A DNA stretch of 64,000 bases from JAEXOD01 sp963663265 (GTDB lineage: Bacteria; Bacteroidota; Ignavibacteria; Ignavibacteriales; Melioribacteraceae): the NCBI GenBank assembly GCA_963663265.2, contig CAXXXM010000002.1:1612001-1676000 (forward strand), in the 5' to 3' direction. Of the stretch, positions 7,828 to 15,028 are shown in pieces. The notes beneath the pieces were generated by a model, which was not told where the DNA came from, did no database searches, and saw only the letters and a program-made list of their open reading frames with translations. Both the position numbers and the translations under genes were made by a program. How positions within the stretch are numbered: the first letter of the stretch is position 1; every line of letters starts with the position of its first letter.

Positions 7828-10290
7828 ATGCCTACACTTTTTGAAAAAGTTGTACCAGCCTCAATAGAAGAAGAAATGAAATCGTCGTATATAGATTATG
7901 CGATGAGCGTTATTGTTGCAAGAGCTTTGCCTGATGTGAGAGATGGTTTGAAACCAGTTCACAGAAGAATTTTATTCGGGATGTATGATTTGGGTATGGC
8001 ACACAACAAGCCATATAAAAAATCAGCAAGAATAGTTGGTGAAGTTCTTGGTAAATATCACCCACACGGTGATTCTGCTGTGTACGATTCGATGGTACGT
8101 ATGGAGCAAGAGTTCTCACTACGTTACCCGTTAGTTGATGGTCAAGGAAACTTTGGTTCGGTAGATGGTGACGGAGCAGCAGCTATGCGTTATACTGAAG
8201 CAAGACTTGCCCGAATATCTGAAGAAATGTTAAGAGATTTAGAAAAAAATACAGTAGATTTTGTTCCTAACTTTGATGATAGTTTACAAGAACCAAGTGT
8301 TTTACCATCATATCTTCCAAACTTGTTGGTTAACGGTGCAAGTGGTATTGCTGTTGGAATGGCTACAAATATTCCTCCTCATAATTTGACTGAAGTTGTT
8401 GATGGTCTTATTGCTTTAATAGAAGATCCAACAATGGATTCGTTAGGTTTGATGAAATATGTAAAAGCACCTGATTTTCCTACTGCCGGTATTATTTTTG
8501 GTTATGATGGTGTTAGGGACGCTTATACAACAGGACGCGGTAAAATTATTGTACGAGCCCGTGCTAATGTTGAAACATTAAAAAATGATAGAGAAAATAT
8601 TATTATTACTGAACTTCCTTATCAAGTTAATAAAGCTAATTTAATTGAAAAAATTGCCGAATTGGTTCATGACGGAAAAGTTACTGACATTTCAAATATT
8701 AGAGATGAATCGGATAGAGATGGATTAAGAGTTGTAATTGAAACTAAACGAGATGCTCAGCCGGAAGTAATCTTAAATCAATTATTCAAGCATACTCAAA
8801 TGCAGGTTACTTTTGGTGTTATTAACTTAGCATTGGTTAAGGGAATTCCTAAAGTATTAACTCTTAAAGAAATGATGGGTCACTTTTTAGAACACAGAAT
8901 GGATGTGTTGATAAAAAGAACCAAGTTTGAACTTGATGCAGCAGAAAGAAGAGCACATATATTAGAAGGTTATATAATTGCTCTTGATAATATAGACGAA
9001 ATTATTGCTACAATTAAAAAATCGCGTGATACCGAAACTGCAAAAGTTAACTTAATGAAAAAGTTCAAGCTTTCTGAAATCCAAGCAAAAGCTATTCTTG
9101 ATATGCGTTTGCAACGATTAACAGGCTTGGAAAGAAAGAAAATTGAAGATGAATACAGAGAAGTTATTAAGTTAATTGAAAAATTACGTGGAATATTGGA
9201 AAGCGAAGCAAAAAGGAATTTAATTATTAAAGAAGAATTAATAGCCATTAAAGAAAGATATGGTGATAAACGTCGTACAGAAATTATTTATGACTATAAA
9301 GAATTTTCATTAGAAGACATAATTGCAAATGAAGATGTAGTTGTAACAATTTCCCATAAAGGATTTATTAAACGTTTTCCTGTTAGTGGTTATAGAAGAC
9401 AAAATCGTGGCGGTAAAGGCGTTACCGGTGCCGGCACTAAAGATGAAGATTTTATTGAACATATGTTTATAGCATCTACTCATCATTATATTTTGTTCTT
9501 TACTGATAGAGGAAGAGTGTTCGCCCTTAAAGTTCATGAAGTTCCTGATACCGGAAGAGCTGCAAGAGGTAGAGCTATTCAAAATATTCTTGAAAAAGAT
9601 AAAGATGAAAAGATTACCGCTTTCTTAGCAATTAAAGAATTTGCCGATGATAAGTATACTATTATGGTTACTGAAAATGGAACCATTAAAAAAACAGTTC
9701 TTTCTGCATATGGAAATATAAGAAAAGGTGGAATTATTGCTATTAATCTTGTTGACGGAGATAGTCTGCGTGAAGTTGGCTTGTCAGATGGAAACAATGA
9801 TATAGTTATTGGTACCAGCAGCGGTATGGCAATTCGCTTTAACGAAAAAGATGTTCGAGATATGGGTAGAACAGCTACGGGCGTTAAAGGTATTACTCTT
9901 GATAAAGGTGATAAAGTAATTGGAAGTATTGTCGTAAAACGTGAATCCACATTATTGGTTGTTACCGATAAGGGATTTGGTAAACGAAGTGAATTGAGCG
10001 ATTATAGAATTACTCATAGAGGTGGAAAAGGTGTTATTACTATTAAAACCGGCGATAAAAACGGTAATTTAATAGCAATGAAAGAAGTTAATGATAATGA
10101 TGAATTTGTAATTATGACCGTACAAGGCATGGTAATTCGTCAAAGCGTAAATGATATGAGAGTAATGGGAAGAAATACGCAAGGAGTTAGAGTAATCCGT
10201 CTTAATGATGGTGACTCAATTGTAGATATAGCTAAAATCATTCCCGATGAAGATAATAACGGAAATGACGAGGAATTATTAAATACTTAA
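7828..10290 (+). CDS. gyrA: DNA gyrase subunit A
   Basis: DNA-cleaving subunit of gyrase. The catalytic tyrosine is Y122 in AAMRYTEARL. The quinolone-determining region reads HPHGDSAVYDSMV, with Ser83 and Asp87 (E. coli numbering coincides here), so it looks quinolone-sensitive. The C-terminal beta-pinwheel contains a GyrA box, QNRGGKG (near residue 530), plus a second HRGGKG motif, which separates it from ParC. Length 820. It lies 28 nt after gyrB and 14 nt before the next gene, so all appear to be one transcript. Confidence 0.97.
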   Translation: MPTLFEKVVPASIEEEMKSSYIDYAMSVIVARALPDVRDGLKPVHRRILFGMYDLGMAHNKPYKKSARIVGEVLGKYHPHGDSAVYDSMVRMEQEFSLRYPLVDGQGNFGSVDGDGAAAMRYTEARLARISEEMLRDLEKNTVDFVPNFDDSLQEPSVLPSYLPNLLVNGASGIAVGMATNIPPHNLTEVVDGLIALIEDPTMDSLGLMKYVKAPDFPTAGIIFGYDGVRDAYTTGRGKIIVRARANVETLKNDRENIIITELPYQVNKANLIEKIAELVHDGKVTDISNIRDESDRDGLRVVIETKRDAQPEVILNQLFKHTQMQVTFGVINLALVKGIPKVLTLKEMMGHFLEHRMDVLIKRTKFELDAAERRAHILEGYIIALDNIDEIIATIKKSRDTETAKVNLMKKFKLSEIQAKAILDMRLQRLTGLERKKIEDEYREVIKLIEKLRGILESEAKRNLIIKEELIAIKERYGDKRRTEIIYDYKEFSLEDIIANEDVVVTISHKGFIKRFPVSGYRRQNRGGKGVTGAGTKDEDFIEHMFIASTHHYILFFTDRGRVFALKVHEVPDTGRAARGRAIQNILEKDKDEKITAFLAIKEFADDKYTIMVTENGTIKKTVLSAYGNIRKGGIIAINLVDGDSLREVGLSDGNNDIVIGTSSGMAIRFNEKDVRDMGRTATGVKGITLDKGDKVIGSIVVKRESTLLVVTDKGFGKRSELSDYRITHRGGKGVITIKTGDKNGNLIAMKEVNDNDEFVIMTVQGMVIRQSVNDMRVMGRNTQGVRVIRLNDGDSIVDIAKIIPDEDNNGNDEELLNT

Positions 10291-10304
10291 CATGGAAGGT
10301 TATC

Positions 10305-11486
10305 ATGGAAAATAAGAATGCAAGTTTTGAGACGAAGTGTGTACATGCCGGAATTGGCGAATATGAATTTAGACCAGTAGTTCCACCAATTTATCAAACA
10401 TCTACTTTTAAGTTTGAAAGTGCTGATCAAGGTGCTGCAATATTTAAAGGAGATGAAGAAGGATTTATTTATACCAGAATGAAAAATCCAACTGTTGAAG
10501 CAATGGAAAATGCTGTTGCTGACCTTGAAGGAGGATATAAAGCACTCGGTTGTGGAAGTGGTATGGCTGCTATTAGTACAGCTTTAACAACTTTATTAAA
10601 AGCTGGCGACCACGTTGTTTGTTCTAAAGCATTATATGGACCTACAACAACTTTGCTTGGTACAATTTTTACTAAATTTAATATTGAGGTTACATTTGTT
10701 GACACTAATATTTTAGACGATGTAAAAAATGCTGTAAGACCTAATACAAAAGTAGTATATATTGAAACTCCCGGAAATCCAACGCTTGTTATTACAGACA
10801 TTGAAGAATGTGCAAAAATTGCTCATGCTAACAATGCTTTGTTGGTTGTTGATAATACTTTTATGAGTCCTGCTTTGCAAAAACCTCTTTCATTAGGTGC
10901 AGACATTATACTTCACAGTATGACAAAATTTTTAAATGGACATGCTGATGTTGTTGCTGGTATTATTGTTGCTAAAACTCCTGAATTATACGCTGATTTA
11001 AGAAAGTGTTTAAATCAAATGGGTGGAGTAATTGATCCATTTAATTCATTTTTAGTACATAGAGGATTAAAAACTTTATGTTTAAGAATAGAAAGACATT
11101 GTCAAAATGCTCAAAAAATAGCAGAATTTTTAGAAGCAAATGACAAAGTTGAAGTTGTTTATTATCCTGGATTAAAAAGCCATCCACAATATGAAGTTGG
11201 TTTAAAACAACATAAAGGTCCTGGCGGTATGATTACTTTTGTGCTTAAAGGTGGTTTTGACGCAGGTAAAGTTGTTATGGATTCTGTAAAACTATGCCAG
11301 CTTGCTGTCAGCCTTGGTGGTGTTGAAACTTTAATTCAACATCCTGCAAGTATGACACATCTTTCAATGGGTGCTAAAGCTCGTGCAGAAGCAGGTATTA
11401 CCGAAGGTTTGGTAAGACTTTCAGTTGGTATTGAAAGTGCAGATGATATTATAGCTGATTTGCAACATGCTTTTGAAAAAATTTAA
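10305..11486 (+). CDS. trans-sulfuration family PLP enzyme (methionine gamma-lyase-like)
   Basis: Member of the Cys/Met metabolism PLP family, which includes methionine gamma-lyase and cystathionine lyases. The PLP lysine lies in SMTKFLNGHADVVAG (near residue 208), with GSGMAAIST, VVDNTFMSPALQKPLSLGAD and the C-terminal LVRLSVGIES typical of the family. Methionine gamma-lyases usually carry Cys after the active-site Tyr (YGC); here the phrase is LYGPTTT, so the exact substrate cannot be read. Length 393. It is joined to gyrA by a 14-nt gap with GGAAGG ahead of its ATG, and a terminator follows. Sulfur metabolism also occupies the 13.8-kb operon. Confidence 0.8.
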   Translation: MENKNASFETKCVHAGIGEYEFRPVVPPIYQTSTFKFESADQGAAIFKGDEEGFIYTRMKNPTVEAMENAVADLEGGYKALGCGSGMAAISTALTTLLKAGDHVVCSKALYGPTTTLLGTIFTKFNIEVTFVDTNILDDVKNAVRPNTKVVYIETPGNPTLVITDIEECAKIAHANNALLVVDNTFMSPALQKPLSLGADIILHSMTKFLNGHADVVAGIIVAKTPELYADLRKCLNQMGGVIDPFNSFLVHRGLKTLCLRIERHCQNAQKIAEFLEANDKVEVVYYPGLKSHPQYEVGLKQHKGPGGMITFVLKGGFDAGKVVMDSVKLCQLAVSLGGVETLIQHPASMTHLSMGAKARAEAGITEGLVRLSVGIESADDIIADLQHAFEKI

Positions 11487-11513
11487 TTTTTATAAAATTA
11501 TTTGAGTACTAAT

Positions 11514-11550
11514 AAAACCGCTTGATTTTTTAAGCGGTTTTTTATTTTTT
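11514..11550 (+). terminator. Rho-independent terminator of the dnaN operon
   Basis: Ten-base-pair stem AAAACCGCTT (11514-11523) with AAGCGGTTTT (11532-11541), 8-nt loop, followed by a T-rich tract to about 11550. Confidence 0.85.
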
Positions 11551-11573
11551 AAAGCATTAACTATGAGGAAATT

Positions 11574-13457
11574 ATGAAAAAAGTAGTGTTAATTGTTTTA
11601 TTAATAATTGTTGGCTGCTTAAGTACTTATGGGCAGAATAATAAACTATACACCCCTTTAACTATTCAGGCTGCTTACGAAAAAGGAACGCGTTCAATTG
11701 ATGGACATCCCGGAAATAATTATTGGGTAAATTCATCTGATTACAAAATTACTATTAATTTTGACCCAATAACTCGAAAGCTAAATGGAAGTGAAACTAT
11801 TCAATACAAAAATAATAGTGCCGATTCTTTGAATATGATTGTTTTTAGATTGTTTGAAAATATTTATAAAAAGGGGAATAGTAGAGATTGGTCTATTCGT
11901 CCTGATGCAATTGGTGATGGTGTCTGTATAACAAAGTTGGTTGTAAACGATTTGGATTTAACTTCGAAAATAGGAACTAAGGATGTTACAATCTATGGTA
12001 CCAATCTTTTTGTTAACTTAAATGCTAAAATAAGCCCAAAAAGTATTGCGGCTATTACTGTTGAATGGAATTACGTTATTCCGGCAAAAAGCCCACTTAG
12101 AATGGGACAATATGATTCAACATCTTATTTTATAGGATATTTTTACCCACAAGTTTCTGTATATGATGATATAGATGGATGGGATACATTTAATTATGAC
12201 GGAATTCAAGAATTTTATAATGATATTTGTAATTTTGAAGTAACAGTTAATGTTCCTAAAAACTTTGTCGTATGGGGAACAGGTTTATTAAATAATGCAG
12301 AAGAAGTTTTAAGCGAAAATATTTATCAAAAGTTTTTGAAAGCTAAAAAGAGTGAAGATGTAATTGGCATTATTACCGAAGATTATTTAAAAAATGGAAA
12401 TATCACTTCAGATAATAAAATAAACAGTTGGCGTTTTAAGGCGGATCAAGTGCCGGACTTTGCATTTGCTTTGAGCGACCATTATCTTTGGGATGGGGTA
12501 AAATACTATTCTGATAAAGATGTTTTTGTTTCTGCTGCTTATAAAAAAGAAAATGAAGGATTTAAAAAAGTAGCAGATTTAAGTAAAAAATCAATCGCCT
12601 TTTTTTCAACAGAATTGCCGGGTGTGCCTTTCCCATATCCAAGTATGACAGTTTTTGATGGAAGTGGCGGCATGGAATACCCAATGATGGTTAACGAAGG
12701 AGTTGAAGCAAGCAATTGGAATGGGAATGTATATGTTACTTCACACGAAATATTGCACACGTATTTTCCGTTCTATATGGGTATTAATGAACGAAAATAT
12801 GCTTGGATGGATGAAGGCTGGGCAGTTATGCTTCCAATGGATTTTCAAAAATCTCAAACAGAAGGATATGACCCTGAGGCAAGAAATATTAAGGGTTACG
12901 AAAAACTTGCAGGTGTTGAACATGAAGTTCCATTAATGACTTTGACGAGTAATTTGAAATCAGCAGCTTATCGTCAACATGCTTATGGGCGTTCTGCGGT
13001 TGCTTATTTAATGCTGGAGAATTTAATAGGCGAGGAAAGTTTTAAGACTTGCTTAAAAGAGTATATTGATAGATGGAATGGTAAACATCCGATGCCGTAT
13101 GATTTCTTTTATACTTTTGAAGATGTTCTCAAAAAGGATCTTTCGTGGTTTTGGAAAAGCTGGTTTTTTGAACCGGGTTATCCTGATTTAGGAATTAAAT
13201 CAGCCGAATATGTTAATAACGAATTAGTTGTAAGAATTGAAAAAATTGGAAACCTGCCAACCCCACTTGAATTAACACTAAAATCAGATTCGGGATTTGA
13301 AATTACAAAATATGAACCATTAAGTATTTGGAAAGATGGTAAAACAGTTTACGAAATCAAATTACAGACAGTTGAACCGATTACACAATTATCATTAGGA
13401 AGCGAACATATTCCGGATGCAAATTATAGTAATAACAATTACGAAATTAAAAAATAA
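11574..13457 (+). CDS. secreted M1-family (gluzincin) metallopeptidase
   Basis: Zinc aminopeptidase-like enzyme. The zinc site is HEILH at residues 391-395 with the third ligand E414 in AWMDEGW, the HExxH-x18-E spacing of M1 peptidases. GSGGMEYPMM about 55 residues earlier takes the place of the GxMEN substrate-binding motif; GGMEYP is common in secreted Bacteroidota members. A signal peptide (about residues 1-20, basic start then VVLIVLLIIVGCLS) implies export; the cysteine in VGCLS is weak as a lipobox. Length 627. It has its own start after the 11.5-kb terminator and ends at another terminator, so it is probably monocistronic. The physiological substrate is unknown. Confidence 0.88.
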   Translation: MKKVVLIVLLIIVGCLSTYGQNNKLYTPLTIQAAYEKGTRSIDGHPGNNYWVNSSDYKITINFDPITRKLNGSETIQYKNNSADSLNMIVFRLFENIYKKGNSRDWSIRPDAIGDGVCITKLVVNDLDLTSKIGTKDVTIYGTNLFVNLNAKISPKSIAAITVEWNYVIPAKSPLRMGQYDSTSYFIGYFYPQVSVYDDIDGWDTFNYDGIQEFYNDICNFEVTVNVPKNFVVWGTGLLNNAEEVLSENIYQKFLKAKKSEDVIGIITEDYLKNGNITSDNKINSWRFKADQVPDFAFALSDHYLWDGVKYYSDKDVFVSAAYKKENEGFKKVADLSKKSIAFFSTELPGVPFPYPSMTVFDGSGGMEYPMMVNEGVEASNWNGNVYVTSHEILHTYFPFYMGINERKYAWMDEGWAVMLPMDFQKSQTEGYDPEARNIKGYEKLAGVEHEVPLMTLTSNLKSAAYRQHAYGRSAVAYLMLENLIGEESFKTCLKEYIDRWNGKHPMPYDFFYTFEDVLKKDLSWFWKSWFFEPGYPDLGIKSAEYVNNELVVRIEKIGNLPTPLELTLKSDSGFEITKYEPLSIWKDGKTVYEIKLQTVEPITQLSLGSEHIPDANYSNNNYEIKK

Positions 13458-13464
13458 TAATTTT

Positions 13465-13520
13465 GAACATTCTCGAAAATTATTGATTTAATAATCATTT
13501 TTTTCGGGATTGTTCTTTTT
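13465..13520 (+). terminator. terminator of the M1 peptidase gene
   Basis: GAACATTCTCGAAAA (from 13465) pairs with TTTTTCGGGATTGTTC (ending 13515), with mismatches and an AT-rich apical part, followed by TTTTT. Confidence 0.65.
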
Positions 13521-13569
13521 AATTACTAAGCAATAAAAAGGTAAAAAACAATCATGTTTCAAAAAGTGC

Positions 13570-13599
13570 TTGCATTTTGTAAAAGATGGTTTATATTTG
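13570..13599 (+). promoter_or_regulatory. Bacteroidota-type promoter before the SAM-II leader
   Basis: TTG (13570-13572), 19-nt spacer, TATATTTG (13592-13599), matching the Bacteroidota sigma-A consensus TTG-N19/20-TAnnTTTG. Transcription would begin near 13606, about 15 nt before the first riboswitch aptamer. Confidence 0.65.
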
Positions 13600-13620
13600 C
13601 ACTTAGTTCTTAAAAATATT

Positions 13621-13671
13621 TGTCGGGATTTAAAGCAAATTGCAACGACATTAAATAAATAGCTAAATAGC
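13621..13671 (+). promoter_or_regulatory. SAM-II-like riboswitch aptamer 1
   Basis: Stem TGTCG (13621-13625)/CGACA (13646-13650), a loop containing GATTTAAA and ATTGCAA, then TTAAATAAATAGCTAAATAGC with the conserved 3' GCTAAA that makes the SAM-II pseudoknot. This is the SAM-II (metA RNA) pattern. GCTAAATAG (13662-13670) can alternatively pair, nine base pairs with one G-U, with CTATTTGGC (13699-13707) inside the following terminator, giving an antiterminator. Ligand binding is inferred from the pattern and the downstream methionine genes. Confidence 0.85.
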
Positions 13672-13691
13672 ATGTAAAATTTTGTTAATTA

Positions 13692-13717
13692 AAACCCGCT
13701 ATTTGGCGGGTTTTTTT
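13692..13717 (+). terminator. terminator coupled to SAM-II aptamer 1
   Basis: AAACCCGC (13692-13699) pairs with GCGGGTTT (13706-13713), 6-nt loop, run of T. It lies 20 nt after the aptamer and before the second aptamer, so it can only make sense as a conditional terminator for the downstream genes. Confidence 0.85.
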
Positions 13718-13730
13718 GTTTTAAATCCAA

Positions 13731-13778
13731 CGTCGAATTTGATGACATATTGCAACGACGTAAAATATTGCTAAAAAG
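13731..13778 (+). promoter_or_regulatory. SAM-II-like riboswitch aptamer 2
   Basis: Stem CGTCG (13731-13735)/CGACG (13756-13760), loop with ATTTGATG and ATTGCAA, then TAAAATATTGCTAAAAAG. It repeats the layout of aptamer 1 about 110 nt downstream, and its stem differs by a compensated base pair (T-A replaced by C-G). GCTAAAA (13770-13776) can pair perfectly with TTTTAGC (13800-13806) in the second terminator, again allowing a ligand-free antiterminator. Confidence 0.85.
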
Positions 13779-13791
13779 TCTTGGATATTGA

Positions 13792-13817
13792 AACCTCGCT
13801 TTTAGCGGGGTTTTTTA
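13792..13817 (+). terminator. terminator coupled to SAM-II aptamer 2
   Basis: AACCTCGCT (13792-13800) pairs with AGCGGGGTT (13804-13812), one G-T pair, 3-nt loop, followed by T residues. It lies 43 nt before the metB-like start codon, whose own ribosome-binding site (AGGAG near 13849) is outside the hairpin. Confidence 0.85.
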
Positions 13818-13859
13818 GTTTTAAATAAAATATAAAAAATATAATATAGGAGCATTAAA

Positions 13860-15014
13860 ATGAACGAATTAACATCAATATTAGAATCAATACCGGTTGA
13901 CCCATTAACAGGTGCAGTAGCGGTTCCCATTTATCAAACATCTACATATGTACAAGAAGCACCGGGAGTTAATAAAGGATTTGAATACACAAGAACTAAT
14001 AACCCTACACGAAATATTTTAGAGGGAATTGTTGCAAAGTTAGAACAGGGTAAAAATGCTTTAGTGTTTGCAAGTGGTCTTGCCGCAATAGATTCTGTTG
14101 TTAAGCTTCTAAAATCCGGCGATGAAATTTTAGCAGTTGACGATATTTATGGCGGTGCATTCAGATTGTTCAAAACTATTTACAATAATTTTGGTATTAC
14201 TGTTAATTTTGTTGATACAACAGATGCAGAAAATGTTAGAAAAGCTATTAACGAAAAAACCAAAATTATTTGGTTGGAAAGCCCAACAAATCCACTTTTG
14301 AAAATAAGTGATATTAAAAAAATTTCAAAAATAGCTAAAGAACATAATGTCTTAGTTTGCGTTGATAATACTTTTGCATCACCTATTTTTCAAAAACCTT
14401 TAACATTAGGTGCTGATATTGTTATTCATAGTGCAACCAAATATATTGGTGGACATACCGATGTTTTGGCGGGTTTAGTAGTTACAAATTCCGAAGAGTT
14501 AGGGGAAAGATTAAAGTATATACAAAACGCAACCGGTGCAGTATTAAGTCCCTTTGATAGCTGGTTATTAATTCGTAGTATAGAAACATTAAAAATTAGA
14601 GTGGAAAAACATTCTGAAAATGCACAGAAAGTTGCAGAGTATTTGGAAAAACGACCGGAAATTAAAAAGATTTATTTCCCGGGATTGAAAAAACACAAAA
14701 ACCATAATGTTGCAGTTAAACAACAAAAATTACCGGGGTCAATGATATCAATATCATTTAAAGAAGATACAGAAGAAGCTGCGGTAAAGTTTATTACATC
14801 CACAAAAATATTTAAACTTGCGGAAAGTTTAGGTGGAACAAAAAGTTTAATTTGTAATCCTGCCACAATGACACATAAATCAATACCGCGAGAAAAAAGA
14901 TTAGAATCCGGTATTACAGATAGTCTTGTGCGTCTTTCAGTCGGTTTAGAGGATGCAGAAGATTTAATAAAAGATTTGGAACAAGCATTAGTTAAATGTT
15001 TTGGTAAAAAATAA
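13860..15014 (+). CDS. metB: cystathionine gamma-synthase-like PLP enzyme
   Basis: Trans-sulfuration enzyme, most simply joining an activated homoserine with cysteine (or sulfide) on the way to methionine. PLP lysine in SATKYIGGHTDVLAG (near residue 194), DDIYGGAFRLF (the YGG form of synthases and gamma-lyases), VDNTFASPIFQKPLTLGAD and a C-terminal SLVRLSVGLEDAEDLI. Length 384. It is preceded by AGGAG and by two SAM-II/terminator units, which argues strongly for methionine biosynthesis over catabolism. A first aspartokinase-homoserine dehydrogenase follows after 14 nt. Whether it acts as a cystathionine synthase or an O-acylhomoserine sulfhydrylase cannot be read from sequence. Confidence 0.82.
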   Translation: MNELTSILESIPVDPLTGAVAVPIYQTSTYVQEAPGVNKGFEYTRTNNPTRNILEGIVAKLEQGKNALVFASGLAAIDSVVKLLKSGDEILAVDDIYGGAFRLFKTIYNNFGITVNFVDTTDAENVRKAINEKTKIIWLESPTNPLLKISDIKKISKIAKEHNVLVCVDNTFASPIFQKPLTLGADIVIHSATKYIGGHTDVLAGLVVTNSEELGERLKYIQNATGAVLSPFDSWLLIRSIETLKIRVEKHSENAQKVAEYLEKRPEIKKIYFPGLKKHKNHNVAVKQQKLPGSMISISFKEDTEEAAVKFITSTKIFKLAESLGGTKSLICNPATMTHKSIPREKRLESGITDSLVRLSVGLEDAEDLIKDLEQALVKCFGKK

Positions 15015-15028
15015 AAAAGAGTAATAAT

